From Leishmania mexicana MHOM/GT/2001/U1103 (lineage: Eukaryota > Euglenozoa > Kinetoplastea > Trypanosomatida > Trypanosomatidae), in NCBI RefSeq assembly GCF_000234665.1, contig NC_018330.1:803274-867273 (forward strand): a stretch of DNA of 64,000 nt. The letters run 5' to 3'. The translations under genes were made by a program, and so were the position numbers. How positions within the stretch are numbered: the first letter of the stretch is position 1; each line of letters starts with the position of its first letter. Positions 1-10,862 of this stretch are shown here, piece by piece. Below the pieces are notes generated by a model. It did not search any database, was not told the DNA's origin, and saw only the letters and a list, made by a program, of their open reading frames with translations.

Positions 1-421
1 TTGTGCGTGCGTGCTGGTGCGCACGACCAGGCGATCACCGCGAGCTGTTCAAGTGTTGTGTGAGCCTCATTGTCTTTCCTTTTCGTTTGATTTCTTGTCG
101 TTTTTTTAACGAAGGGAAAATCGCCCTCCCTCCTAAGCGTTGCGGCTGCTCCTGACATACATCGGTGGCCACACAGCAGTGAAGGCGCGTTTGCGTCCGT
201 ATTTTGCTGGGTTCAAGGCTGTCGTTCCTTCTTGTTACTGTTTCCTCCGCCGCCCCTCCTGCGCCACCGCCGCCCCCCGACTTTTCCCCATACACTTGCG
301 TACAGAGCAGCAGCAAGACGCGCACTTGTGCCCCCGGTCTTTCCTCCTCAGCTCCTTTATATCCAGGCAGTCCCCTTTCTTTCTCTGCAGGGGCGGCCGA
401 AAGACCCCCGCCATTTGCGTC
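1..421 (+). other. 5' flank of the first gene
   Basis: This stretch is non-coding sequence upstream of the first ATG, with T-rich tracts (for example 101-110) and CT-rich runs. The frame of the first gene is open back to position 140, but no ATG lies in frame before 422 and the sequence looks like a 5' untranslated or spacer region. A candidate spliced-leader acceptor sits at 371-390. Confidence 0.6.
371..390 (+). promoter_or_regulatory. Candidate trans-splice acceptor for the 422 gene
   Basis: A pyrimidine tract (tcccctttctttctctgcag) ends in CAG 31 nt before the ATG at 422. This is the usual form of a trypanosomatid spliced-leader acceptor and supports 422 as the start. Confidence 0.55.
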
Positions 422-3400
422 ATGTTCAACACGGATGCTGCGGACGCATTTTACCTGCGCCGTAGCAATACCTCCTGCCTCGACGTCTCTCCAGAGAGAC
501 GCAGCTCTAGCTCCTCTCGTCAAGGCTTCCTGCGGCACCGCAGTGCTAGCCTCGGAGGGCCCGGTGACTCCTACGCTTATGTGTCCAATGACGCGGGCCA
601 CCACACCTTGCACAGCAGCAAGATTTTAGCGTGGCCGCCTCAGCCTCAGAGCGGCTCTTGGCGTGCTTATACGCGTCTTGAAGGAGCCATAGAGCCCGGG
701 ACGCCGTACAGCCCCATCAACCCTTACCCTCGCCCCTCGACGACAACAAACCCATCGTCCGCCACGGCAGCAGGTGGCGGGCTGCACTTACCAGCCGCGT
801 ACCGTCGCGTAGGTGCGTCACTGTTCATCGCCGGTAGCGGTGCGTGGGAACGTGCAGACTATCTTCCCCGTTCATGTCGTGCGCCGTCAGCCGGGGGGCC
901 GCCAGCATCCGTCGTTCACTCCAGCGACGCCTCCAGAGCTTCCGTGGTTACGTCTACCCGCTTTGCCGGCGGCGCAGGCGCTCACCTACTTCCCCAGCGC
1001 GTACATGTTGTCAACCGCAACGGCGTGAATGGCGCTCGCGCGTACGGGTCGATGGGGACGTCGATACTTTCTGTCGCGCGGGGTGTCCGAGCAGCTTCGG
1101 GCACGGGACCGACTGAGCGGCCCTCCAGCGCCCCTTCGGCGATGTCGGAGGCGACAAGCGGTCGGCGCGACAGTGCGTCTTCAGCTGCGTATACGACGAA
1201 CATCTGCGGCAGCAGGGGTGATGGGTTTGGAAGGCTTCTAGCCCCCTCTGCGTCGAAATCTCCACTCGCCTCCGACTCCCGCTCGCAGAGGGCGACGGAG
1301 CACGAGCTACGCACATCAGCCCCCGTCAACGTTTCAATTCATAAGCTAGCTTGCTACTCGTCAGAAGACCCGGCGATCGCCGGACGCAGCGCAGCCGCCA
1401 TCAACGGCAGCGGCGCAACGTCATGGACAGCGGGGCAACGGGCGCGGCCGTACTTGCCGCCGTCCTCATCAGCAATGCACAAGCGCATCGCGACGACGGC
1501 ATTGGAGCAGGACGATGTGGATTGTACCACAGTTTCCGCCATGCCAGCACACTCCACGAGGTGGTCCGCAGGCCCGCCATCGCCACCGGCGTCCGTGCGC
1601 TCAGTACCCACGGGCGCAAGCTCACTACTAGGCAAAAGGGAGTCAGCCCTCATCGCCAGGTCTCCAAAGAAGCCGCAGTCGTACGCGATCTCGCCGATAG
1701 TCACGGAGCAGGATCCGCGCAGCAGCGAGGTGGACGCTGCCGAGCACGACATCGATGAAGGCGCATCGACGTGGTGGACTGTCGACATCGTCATCAACTC
1801 TGCTCCGTGCCACGGCGACTCCGCCTACGAGGAGACCGCCGCGATGAAGGCAGTGGCGTTGTTGCGGTCGCCAGCCGACATGCGCACGCTCCGGTCGGTT
1901 CAGTGCCGGGCACCAGTGCTACCGGCCGATGCGTCAGCAGACGAGGCATGGGACATGACGCAGTCTCTCCTGCGCTGTATCGCGCTTGCATCCGTCGGCG
2001 CTTCCTCACCGCCGTGTGTACCGCAGGGCTACTTCTGTTTCAACACAGACTTTAACGAATACATGCAGCTTTCCGCGGACACGCTGCCGCTGGCCAGTAC
2101 GCTGTTCAGCGTCGTGATGGTGGTATCATCCGTCGACACTGCCATCGCGGAGGAGGACCGTGCAGGCTACACAGAGATATCAGACGCAGCGACGGATGAG
2201 GCACAGACGGCCTTGGTGTCAACACCATACTCCGCTACTCACAATCACTACCTGGTAACGGGTGCCTCGCCATCATGTAACCAGGATGGTGCGGCGCCAC
2301 AACACCACTGGAGTGACGCCGCCGAACGTGGTGCGGCTGCGGTCACCCCGCGTCCCCCTAGTGGAAGCCGTCGTACCTCGGCTCCTCGCCATGCGCTGCG
2401 TCCCTCGCTGCAGCCACATACCTGGGAGCACGTAGCGCCGTCGCCGCCCCCGCCGCAGCCGTCTGCCGCCGCGGGCAGTGCAAGTCGACACCGACTTGCA
2501 TTCGACGGGAACACCAGCAGCCACCACTATTTCACCACAGTGGAGGAGGTGTCCCCATACCCACAACGCCCTCTTAGGTCCTACGCGTCGGCGGTGATGT
2601 CGCCAGGTGCGCGGGGCAACTGCGACTCCGCTGGTGTGATTAGTACGTACGACGGCGACGCAGGCGAGGACGACAGCTACCGAGTGATTTCGTACAGTGT
2701 GGAGAGCGATGCTGGTGATGCTGTCTACGGTGCCGCATCTCCTCCTGCGCCGCCGACGTCGTGCAAAGGTCGTGCGCACGGCCACTACGTAGATGGCAAT
2801 TATGCCGCGGGGGAGGAGATGGACGATGCTGCTGATAGCGGATACGGTAATGGCGTCGTGGGCTACATGAATGACGACGAAGCTGTCCCACAAGCGGAGG
2901 CGGGGGAGGTCATTGGCGCGAATGTGGTGTGCACTGCCAAGGCGGCGGAGCGGCAATTTAGCGCGAGCGACGACAGCAGTAGCGGCAGTGTCAGCAGCAA
3001 CCATGAAGGCGCCAGCCGCCTTCAGTGCTTTCATAACGTGCCGATATCATCAAAACCGTCGACGCAACCGCTGTCAAGTCCCTCAACTACGCACGGCTTA
3101 CCCGCCCGGCCGGGAAGCGATAGCATGGCCTCGTCACAGCGCCCGCCAACGGCCCCAACCCAAGGCTACAGCCGCGTAGGGGTTTTCACGGCAATGCAAA
3201 GGCCCTCTCCATCGACCCTGCCCACTGCCCCTCTGCAACCGCCGCCGCAACAACTGTTCTTTGACGACCCCGTCCTGCAGCGCCACTTCGAGAGTGCGTG
3301 CAAGCAGTCACCACCATCTCCACAGCACGCCACAGCGAGCGCAGAGGGCGGCGGTGGTGACCACCACCCTATCTATGTCCCATCCCCGCCGCGCACAGTT

Positions 3401-6400
3401 CCAGTGCCACCATCGCCACCCCTGCCGCCAACACCGCCAGTGCACGGCGCCTACAGGCCTGGAGCGCATCCATACTTTGACCCCTCCCCGTCGACGGCAT
3501 CGTGCGTGCCTGGGTTTGCGCCAACGCCGCCATTCAGCGCATATGGCACGGAGGCGTTGACAGCGACAATGAATCGAGCGCAGCGTGACGCCCTGAATGT
3601 ATTGCTGCAGAGGTCCTCCCAGGCACGGCAGCAGGCACCCGGCTCGCAGGTGCCTTTCCGGCCACCACCAACACCAGTCTCTAGCGGTGACGTGGCTGTT
3701 TCTGCTGCCTCTCCACGAGTGACGACGTCAATGAGGCCTCAGACGCCCCGAGCAGCAGTAGACTCCACGGTGGACTCTGCTGCCGCCGCCACGGGTGGAA
3801 TCGCCTCCGCTGCTCACCGGCTCGTCGCGCCCTCGCTCAGTTCGCTCTCTCCTCCTCCGCCGCTCCCTGTGACGGACGCCGCCGTACCTCAGGCTGTCGC
3901 AGCACCGCCACCAACATCAGCAGAGAAAAGCACAGACACACCCACGCGCCACGACCGCTCTCCCTTTCCGCAAAAAGCGGAGCGTCCTGCAACGATGACC
4001 GCCGGTGAAGGTGTACTGCGTGAAGTAGAAGCCAATGACTCGCTCAACACCCGCGCTGCGGTCGCTGCAATTGTGGCGCTCCCCGAGTCGTGCGCGGGCG
4101 CAGTGGAAGCGACGTCGCAAGGCGATCAGCGCAACAGGGAACAGGCTCAGCGGAATCATAGTACACGCACTGCGCCAACTCTGGAGGGCGGTGAGAAAGA
4201 CAAGGAGGCTGCCGGCATGTATGCGGACGTGGATCATGACGCAGAAGGGACCACTGTTGTCACGACGGCCGCGGCAGCCGTCGAGGAGAGTAGAAAGAGC
4301 AGGGGCGGTGGAGTTAATGCTTTTGGGTACTTTGCTGACGCAGACACAAAACCGTTGCCTGCGGCTGGCCGTTCTGCTCCACCTCCTGCTGGAGATGAGA
4401 GTGATGCGGTCGCTGCCGGCGTGGGGGTGCCCAAGGAGTCCACGCGGACGTCTCCGACAGACACCGACAGGGAGCTGCCAGCCTCCGCTGTAGGTGCCGA
4501 GGAGTTTGACAAACCGTCTGCCAGCGAATCAGCTGCCGCCAAGGAAAAGAACAAGGATGACTGCAGCCACTCCCAGAGCGACGCTGCCACCCCCGATGCG
4601 TACTCAGTGGAGGCCGGCGACCCTGACACCATTCCCACTGTCACCGCCGTGGCTGCTCGTCAAGCTGTGTACAAGGTGGCCGGCAATGCGCTTGAGCAGG
4701 CGACGCCGTCGCAGGAGGCGCCGGACACGGCCGCCGCAACTCGACTAGCTGAGTATCCCACGGAAACGCCACGAGCCCATGGCGACGGTGACATAGCGGG
4801 TGGAGCCGAGGTGCCCGGCGAAAGTACCCACAACTCCGAGAGCGCCGCCGAGGCCATGGACATTGCCGCGCCTGCCAGCACGAGTGGCATAGCTGCCCAC
4901 ATTGCGGCAGCGGAAGCTGTAGGGAAGACCCCGGCCAGTGATTCAGCGGCCGAGCCGGTGGACACCGAGCAGCCCGACAGGCAGCCGGAAAAGGCAGACT
5001 GCACGCCAGAAGACGACACCCCCGGCACCAATGTCTGCGCGGCACAGTTGGAGGCCCGTACCTGCGCCGATGATGCGCCTCTATTACTCTCAGAGAAGCA
5101 GCCTTCCTCGGTAACAGACGACATCGCAATGAAAACCGAGGGCACGCGCGAGGAGGGCGAAGAGGCAGGCTTGGCCTGCCCGGCGGAGCCGGCGCTCGAG
5201 GCGTCATTAGAGATGCACGGCGACGAACACCACGCTGGCGTGGGTGAGGGTAGCAAGGCTGCTTCGCCGCTGCAACCCGATCACAGCGCGGAGTCGAGCA
5301 CTATCACGGACAATGAAGGAAACAAGGCACCCAGCGCGGCAGGGACCTCAGTTAGGCAGCGGATAACGAGAGCAAGTGACGCGTCCGACTCACCACAGAC
5401 CCTCGGCTCCGACGACGGTGACGAGTTGGCCAGCGCTGTCGCAGTGGACATGCTGTCGAGCAAGAGCGCGGTAGCGGAGAAGGACCCGTTCAGCGCGACG
5501 ACAGAGACAAACACCCTAGAAGCACAGTCGGATGTAGCAGCGGCCGCTGCGCCCGCCATCGCAGGCGGCGATTCAACCCCGTTTTTGATGATTGCTGCGG
5601 CTAAGTTTCTGCCCGCGCCTGTGATTTCGGTGGCGACACAGCGGGAGAAAGATGAGGACCCGGATGCGCCGCCGCAGGTGCTACATCACCGCGCCGCGGC
5701 AGCGGCAGCGGCGGCGGCGGCCAACGCCTTCTACGGTTTATGGGAGGAGTCCATGACGGAGGATGGCACAGGTGACGGTGACGACGCCGGTGGTGCCGAC
5801 CACGTCGACGCGACCGCCGTGGGAGGGGATGACGGGGAGGGAGATCAACACGATTGCAGCTCCACATCCGAGGCCGTCACAGCCGCCACGATTTCGACGA
5901 GTGAAGGCGACATTGAGGGGGCGGTGGACGTACCCATGGACGTCTTCCGCGATTCCCTCTCCCTCACGAACACGCCAACGCTGATCCGCCGCGGCGAGTG
6001 GCGGGATGAGAACACGTCGGTCGCCGCGACGGCGAGCTTGGCAGACCCGATCGACATGCTCGCCCGCACCATCGGCTCCAATATGTGCCTGCCGCCGGCG
6101 TCGCGTGCTGTGACACTTGTCGTTAATCCGGACGCCGGCGTAGGCTCTACGGACGTACTCTTCCATCTCCATCACAAAGAGTTCTTATCCGCAGTCGTCA
6201 TCACGGCTTCCGTGGGTGCAGCTGCCGCTGTTGGCGAGAGCGGCATCACCGCCGAGACATCTGATCCTAACACCGTAAAGGAGGCGTCCGCGTCTTCTGC
6301 AGAAGCGGTGCAGCGGCTCCAAGCTCCCTCGCCCGCAGCACATGTCGTGCCGCCCGCGTCTGCTGCATCCTCACCACCGTCGGCGGCGTCACAGCCGGTT

Positions 6401-7171
6401 GCGTCGCCGGACGAGTCTACAGCGCAAACCGCCGTGGACGCCAATGCTGCTGGCGATCGGTTCTCGAGTGCATTGCAAGAGGCAGAGGCGTCGCCTGATG
6501 CCATCAATGACGAGCCACACGTGGAGCCGCACAGAAGCACCGAGCCCCAGGTGGACGGCCCTGTGCCTCCGCTCTTTGAGGTGTCTGGTGACGTTGACTG
6601 TGACGGCGCGGCCGATGCCCCGCAACGATTGCCGTCACTGCTGTGGCCCTTTGCGTCAAGGTTGCAGAGAACGACGCCCGCGGTGCCGCTGCCACTCTCG
6701 CCGTCAGAGGTACTATCACTACCCACGCCATCGCTGCCACCGTCCCCGCCGCTCAGCGAAGGCGCGATGAAGAAGACGATGGTGCTGCTGGGCTTTCCCG
6801 GATCGGCGTGGGAGTTCATCATGACTCACCACTACGAGAGTATGCATGACGCCTTCACGAAGGACTCTGCCGTGGCCGCCAACGTGCCCATCTCCGCGAT
6901 CCAGGACGTGCGCTATAGCAAGGGGAGCCTTATGGTCGATCTGTACGTGTTGCACCCGGCGAGCTCCAGTGAGAACTTCATTCGGGATCAGATGTCCAGC
7001 TATACATATCCGACTCTCTGGGGGCTTTACGAGGTGAAGAAGCGCGAGCGGAAGCAGCTTCTGCACGACCACGGGATGAGCGTAGCGGGTGCGATGTCGG
7101 CGCAGTCTCTGCTGCCGCGTTTAACGCCTACGCTTTCATCACAGGAGGAGGTGAGCTGGGCAGCCTCGTAG
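422..7171 (+). CDS. Large low-complexity protein with C-terminal FAZ1-like domain
   Basis: This gene encodes 2,249 aa if it starts at the ATG at 422, the first in-frame ATG after a good splice acceptor. Most of the protein is Ser/Ala/Pro/Thr-rich and probably disordered, with proline-rich runs around residues 800-1150, acidic Ala/Glu-rich stretches, and an alanine run near residue 1760. Three segments look folded: about 445-575, about 1880-1936, and about 2116-2213. The last has the pattern GFPGSAWEFI, then a helix, VPISAIQDVRYSKGSLMVDL, then YTYPTLWGLYE. From memory this matches the conserved domain of trypanosomatid flagellar attachment zone protein 1 and related large cytoskeletal proteins. 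The role would then be structural, at the flagellum attachment zone. That is inference from one domain; the rest has no recognised family. No signal peptide or membrane segment was seen. It lies upstream of the giant repeat protein, which carries a similar C-terminal domain. Confidence 0.8.
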   Translation: MFNTDAADAFYLRRSNTSCLDVSPERRSSSSSRQGFLRHRSASLGGPGDSYAYVSNDAGHHTLHSSKILAWPPQPQSGSWRAYTRLEGAIEPGTPYSPINPYPRPSTTTNPSSATAAGGGLHLPAAYRRVGASLFIAGSGAWERADYLPRSCRAPSAGGPPASVVHSSDASRASVVTSTRFAGGAGAHLLPQRVHVVNRNGVNGARAYGSMGTSILSVARGVRAASGTGPTERPSSAPSAMSEATSGRRDSASSAAYTTNICGSRGDGFGRLLAPSASKSPLASDSRSQRATEHELRTSAPVNVSIHKLACYSSEDPAIAGRSAAAINGSGATSWTAGQRARPYLPPSSSAMHKRIATTALEQDDVDCTTVSAMPAHSTRWSAGPPSPPASVRSVPTGASSLLGKRESALIARSPKKPQSYAISPIVTEQDPRSSEVDAAEHDIDEGASTWWTVDIVINSAPCHGDSAYEETAAMKAVALLRSPADMRTLRSVQCRAPVLPADASADEAWDMTQSLLRCIALASVGASSPPCVPQGYFCFNTDFNEYMQLSADTLPLASTLFSVVMVVSSVDTAIAEEDRAGYTEISDAATDEAQTALVSTPYSATHNHYLVTGASPSCNQDGAAPQHHWSDAAERGAAAVTPRPPSGSRRTSAPRHALRPSLQPHTWEHVAPSPPPPQPSAAAGSASRHRLAFDGNTSSHHYFTTVEEVSPYPQRPLRSYASAVMSPGARGNCDSAGVISTYDGDAGEDDSYRVISYSVESDAGDAVYGAASPPAPPTSCKGRAHGHYVDGNYAAGEEMDDAADSGYGNGVVGYMNDDEAVPQAEAGEVIGANVVCTAKAAERQFSASDDSSSGSVSSNHEGASRLQCFHNVPISSKPSTQPLSSPSTTHGLPARPGSDSMASSQRPPTAPTQGYSRVGVFTAMQRPSPSTLPTAPLQPPPQQLFFDDPVLQRHFESACKQSPPSPQHATASAEGGGGDHHPIYVPSPPRTVPVPPSPPLPPTPPVHGAYRPGAHPYFDPSPSTASCVPGFAPTPPFSAYGTEALTATMNRAQRDALNVLLQRSSQARQQAPGSQVPFRPPPTPVSSGDVAVSAASPRVTTSMRPQTPRAAVDSTVDSAAAATGGIASAAHRLVAPSLSSLSPPPPLPVTDAAVPQAVAAPPPTSAEKSTDTPTRHDRSPFPQKAERPATMTAGEGVLREVEANDSLNTRAAVAAIVALPESCAGAVEATSQGDQRNREQAQRNHSTRTAPTLEGGEKDKEAAGMYADVDHDAEGTTVVTTAAAAVEESRKSRGGGVNAFGYFADADTKPLPAAGRSAPPPAGDESDAVAAGVGVPKESTRTSPTDTDRELPASAVGAEEFDKPSASESAAAKEKNKDDCSHSQSDAATPDAYSVEAGDPDTIPTVTAVAARQAVYKVAGNALEQATPSQEAPDTAAATRLAEYPTETPRAHGDGDIAGGAEVPGESTHNSESAAEAMDIAAPASTSGIAAHIAAAEAVGKTPASDSAAEPVDTEQPDRQPEKADCTPEDDTPGTNVCAAQLEARTCADDAPLLLSEKQPSSVTDDIAMKTEGTREEGEEAGLACPAEPALEASLEMHGDEHHAGVGEGSKAASPLQPDHSAESSTITDNEGNKAPSAAGTSVRQRITRASDASDSPQTLGSDDGDELASAVAVDMLSSKSAVAEKDPFSATTETNTLEAQSDVAAAAAPAIAGGDSTPFLMIAAAKFLPAPVISVATQREKDEDPDAPPQVLHHRAAAAAAAAAANAFYGLWEESMTEDGTGDGDDAGGADHVDATAVGGDDGEGDQHDCSSTSEAVTAATISTSEGDIEGAVDVPMDVFRDSLSLTNTPTLIRRGEWRDENTSVAATASLADPIDMLARTIGSNMCLPPASRAVTLVVNPDAGVGSTDVLFHLHHKEFLSAVVITASVGAAAAVGESGITAETSDPNTVKEASASSAEAVQRLQAPSPAAHVVPPASAASSPPSAASQPVASPDESTAQTAVDANAAGDRFSSALQEAEASPDAINDEPHVEPHRSTEPQVDGPVPPLFEVSGDVDCDGAADAPQRLPSLLWPFASRLQRTTPAVPLPLSPSEVLSLPTPSLPPSPPLSEGAMKKTMVLLGFPGSAWEFIMTHHYESMHDAFTKDSAVAANVPISAIQDVRYSKGSLMVDLYVLHPASSSENFIRDQMSSYTYPTLWGLYEVKKRERKQLLHDHGMSVAGAMSAQSLLPRLTPTLSSQEEVSWAAS

Positions 7172-10100
7172 TCTGTCTGTGTGTGTGTGTGTCCAACTGT
7201 GCGCGCGTGTGTGGGGCCGACGCGCTCTCGTGATCTGCTCGGTTGTATCTCTGTTGGCGAGGAGACCGCGCCTCACCTCGCGCCCCCTTTCTTTCATCTC
7301 TCGCCGTCTCTGAGCCGCCCGTTCTCTGCCTCTTGCGTCTGCGTTTCTCTTTGATGCCTCGCTTTTTATTTTTCCTCCTCAATCTGCTTCCCCCCCCCCA
7401 GTGTCGGGTGCTTGTGTGTGCTCACTTGATGGCCCTTTCCAGATGTATATATGCATGTATATCTGTATATATGTATATAGGAGTGCGTGTATACATTTTT
7501 TTTGTTGTTTCTACCCAAGCTGGTTTTCTCTGGCACATCCGCCCTTGACAGTTGCCATCCGACTCGACTACTGGGCACAGCCCTCTTGCCCCCTCCTCCC
7601 GGCATCATCATTCATCATTCATTCGCTCTCTCGGCTCCTCCTCCGCGGCGGGCTGGCGCGGCTCGTTCCAGGAGTACACGCTTGTCTTCGTCTTTGGGCT
7701 GCCTCTTTGCCTTCTCGCTGCACGTGTGTCTCGACGGTGCGCCTCTCTCCACCTCATCTCCCCCCTCGGAGATAAGCGTGCCTCCCTCTATCCATACGCA
7801 CACACACACAAACACAAACACGCACGTGCAAGACCGCCACCGTTTGGGCCCCGTGTGGAGCAACTTGGTGCCCAGCCGACACGACCGCTTTCGTGTCGCG
7901 TGTGCGTGTCTGGACGGGGGTAGTGGGAAGGGGGGATGCAGTCAGACTGAAGAGGGCGTGCACCTTCATGTCTGGAAACCTCGAGCCGTGAACCGGCAAG
8001 TGGCGTACCTCAGTCGGAGATGTTCTGAGTGAAGGTGGTGCTGATGGTGGCGGTTGTAGAGGAAAAGCCTTCGTGCTCCTTGCTTCCCCTCTCATGCGAT
8101 TGCGGCAGTGCAGAAGATGCCCGCTGAATACATCTATATCGCTCTCTTTCTGTGTGTGTGTGCGTCTCTGTCGTTGTATTGTTCTTCTCCCCTCACCCCT
8201 TCTCTCCGGTGCCCTGCCTCGCTTGACTTGTCTCACCATCCCTCGCTCGGCAGGCTGTGTCAACTGTGCGTGCAGACTTTGTGTGTGTGTGTGTCTATGC
8301 GTGTGTCGGATGTGATCGCCTCTTTACTCTTTTGTTGTTGCCTCCCGCCTAACCTCCTTCCCTTTTCCATGTGCTCGCACTCTGTGCGGCCTTTCATACA
8401 CGCCTCCTCCCCACACGTCTTTCTCTCATCGCTTCCACGGTTCACTGGTGCGACCCTCCCCCTCCCCCCCACACACACATGGTAGAAGGGTTGCACGCGC
8501 GCATTGACATCTATCCACTCCCATATATCTTATCTTTGTGTCTCCCCTCCTCTCTCTCTTTTTGGTTTCCGCTGTTGACTCAAGTCGGCATGCGCGTCTA
8601 ACGATAGACACGGAGGGACGTTCGGTGCGCAACGCACAGGCGTACGCGGAATTATACCTTGCCTCTTTTGGTGTCTGGCGCTCTCTCCCTTCCGCTCTCC
8701 CATTCCCTCTCTAGACGACCATGGTCTCTGTGTGTGTGTATGTGTGTGTGTGTGCAGTGCACCCGACTGTATATCTATATGCACCCAAGGCGACTCATCG
8801 TACGCACCACCGCATCCCCCTCCCATTACCTCTCCCCTTTCCCAGGACCGTTGCCGTCTTTCTATACACTGCAGACACCATTGCCTCCCACGGGCGCGCA
8901 TACATACACACGCACACAGAGTTCAGCAAGGGCTGCCGCCTCCCGCCCACCCTCTGTCTCATATATTTTTCTGTGTGTGTGTGTGTGTATCCCTTTTTCC
9001 TTCCTGGCTTGCTTCTCTAGCTTTTCATCTTTCCCCCCTCCTCTCCCATCTCTCCTCTGCTGCGGTTATCGGCTAGAGGTGTGGGGAAAACAGTTTGCCT
9101 CTTCTGTTGTCGTCGTCGTCGTGTCTCGTAGTGGCCTCCCACGACGCTCATGCCGAAACTGTGAATCGATTGCTGTGTCTCACTCACTCCATCTCTCCCT
9201 CTGCGCGTGTGTGTGTTTGGGTGTGCGCGCAAGATTGTCGTTGAAGCCGCGTCACATTTTTCTTTCGCCATTCGTCTTGACAGGTCCCCCCCCCCCCACA
9301 CCTTTTTCATTGATCCGTTCGTCTCCCTCGTCGCTGGTGCCCGCCCGACCACCCGCCCACCTTCTCTCTCCGGTCTTTGCTCATGCTCTGTTTGGTGCCG
9401 ATGCTCTTGCAGTCCAAAGTCCTCGTCGTTATGGCGGCGTATGGGGCTGTTGAACATGAAGGAGGCGGGCCAGGGGGTGAGTGAGGGGAGGCTTGCAGGC
9501 AGACGATGCCGTAGGTGAGGCGCAGTCTGCAGATCGTTCTGCAATCTTCATCACGCTTCCAGCCCCCTCCCCCCTCCCACTCATCCTTTCCCCCTTGCAC
9601 GTGCATGAATCATCCACTGAGTGCGTTGTTTCGCTTTTCTCGGATAAGCCACCATGGGAAGTGCTTCCCATTCCTATACACAGTCCTCCTCCTCTCGTTA
9701 TAATCGTGTGTTGTCTCCCCGCTTCACCGTGTAAGCACGGACACACGCACACGGGAAGCAGTGTGCGAGAGCCTGCACGGACACTGACAACGTCACTGTC
9801 GGTGAGTGGATCTCCTGTCGCATCTCGCATGCCCCTCTCCCCTTTCTCCCATCTGTCCCCCTCCCCCTGTTGGCAGTGTGCGGTGGCTGCTGGGAAGTCG
9901 GGGGGTGGGGGAGGGGGACTGGAGGAGGAGCGATGCGAAAGGCCGAAATGGGGCAGAGAGAGGCCACTGCGGCAAGTGCGGGTGCTCTTCACCCTAGCCA
10001 CACCTCATCCGAGTCCGTCGCTTCGCCCCCTCCCCCTACCCCATCCCTCCCTTACTTTTCGGCTCCTCGCCTTCTGCGTTGGGGCAAGGGTGTCGCCAGC

Positions 10101-10862
10101 ATGCGGTGCAGGATACCACCCATGGCGGGTGTGCCGCTGCAGCTGCCTCCTTCCCTACCCCACCCCCTCTTCGTTTTCACAGGAGCAGAGTGCGTGCGCG
10201 CATGTGTGTGTGTGTGCGCCAGCTGCTCAGCACTTTGGCTGTGTGAGAGTTTCTCCCTCTCCCCTCTCCCTCACTCGCACTCCTGTTCTCTCGACTCTCT
10301 CCTCCCATGTCTTGAATTCTATCGCGTTGGTCCAACTCTCCGACGCTGCGGCACGCGCTACACATCCAACAGCCCAGGCTGACGACACGGGCTTTTTCAC
10401 CACTACGAGACAAGAGAAGGCGAGAGGCATCGGCTTAACTCCGAGCGCCACTCTCCCGGAGCAGCAGCAGCAGCACGCCACCCTCACACACACACACCTT
10501 CTCTGCTCAGCGTAGCTGCACGCCATACCTCGTAATTCATCTTGAGCACCCGACAGAGGTGAAGGGCGCACGCGCTGCTGCTCGCCGTCAGCCACAACCG
10601 AGGGGGGAAGGGGCGTAGTAGGTTGAATCACTCGTCTACTTGGCTCTTGTATCTCTCTCGCTTTCGCCATCCCCCTTTTCTGTGGCGCAGGACGTGCCCC
10701 ACGGATATCTCTGCCGACAGATCACAGCCGCGGATACTCTCTGCGCTTTCACTCACAGATGTGCAGACACCCACCGGCGCCCACGCACAATCTCATCTGC
10801 CACCGCTGCCGCTACGTGCGTCCCTCGTATCGCAGCATCAGTGAGCCTTCTTCTCGCCGGGC
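7172..10862 (+). other. 3.7-kb spacer between the two FAZ-like genes
   Basis: This is an unusually long non-coding stretch. It contains (GT)n and (CA)n tracts, an AT/GT-alternating patch at about 7441-7483, a C-run near 9288-9297 and a G-rich patch near 9899-9930. Open frames in it (for example 9481-10515) are Pro/Ser/His/Cys-rich translations of C/T-rich microsatellite DNA and are not convincing genes. It should hold the long 3' UTR of the upstream gene and the 5' UTR of the repeat gene. No RNA gene was recognised. Confidence 0.6.
10651..10690 (+). promoter_or_regulatory. Candidate trans-splice acceptor for the repeat gene
   Basis: A pyrimidine-rich tract (10651-10680) is followed by the first AG at 10689-10690, 172 nt before the ATG at 10863. 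Further AGs at 10757-10758 and 10834-10835 are possible alternatives. Confidence 0.4.

Noticed and set aside
140..421. N-terminal extension of the first gene to position 140
   Set aside because: It would need a TTG start and crosses a good splice acceptor at 389-390.
8659..9453. Open frame of 264 codons in the long spacer
   Set aside because: The translation is made of Cys/Val, Ser/Leu and Pro runs from GT and CT microsatellites, with no coding character.
9481..10515. Open frame of 344 codons in the long spacer
   Set aside because: It is Pro/Ser/Leu/His-rich from C- and T-rich DNA, starts without ATG context, and has no domain.
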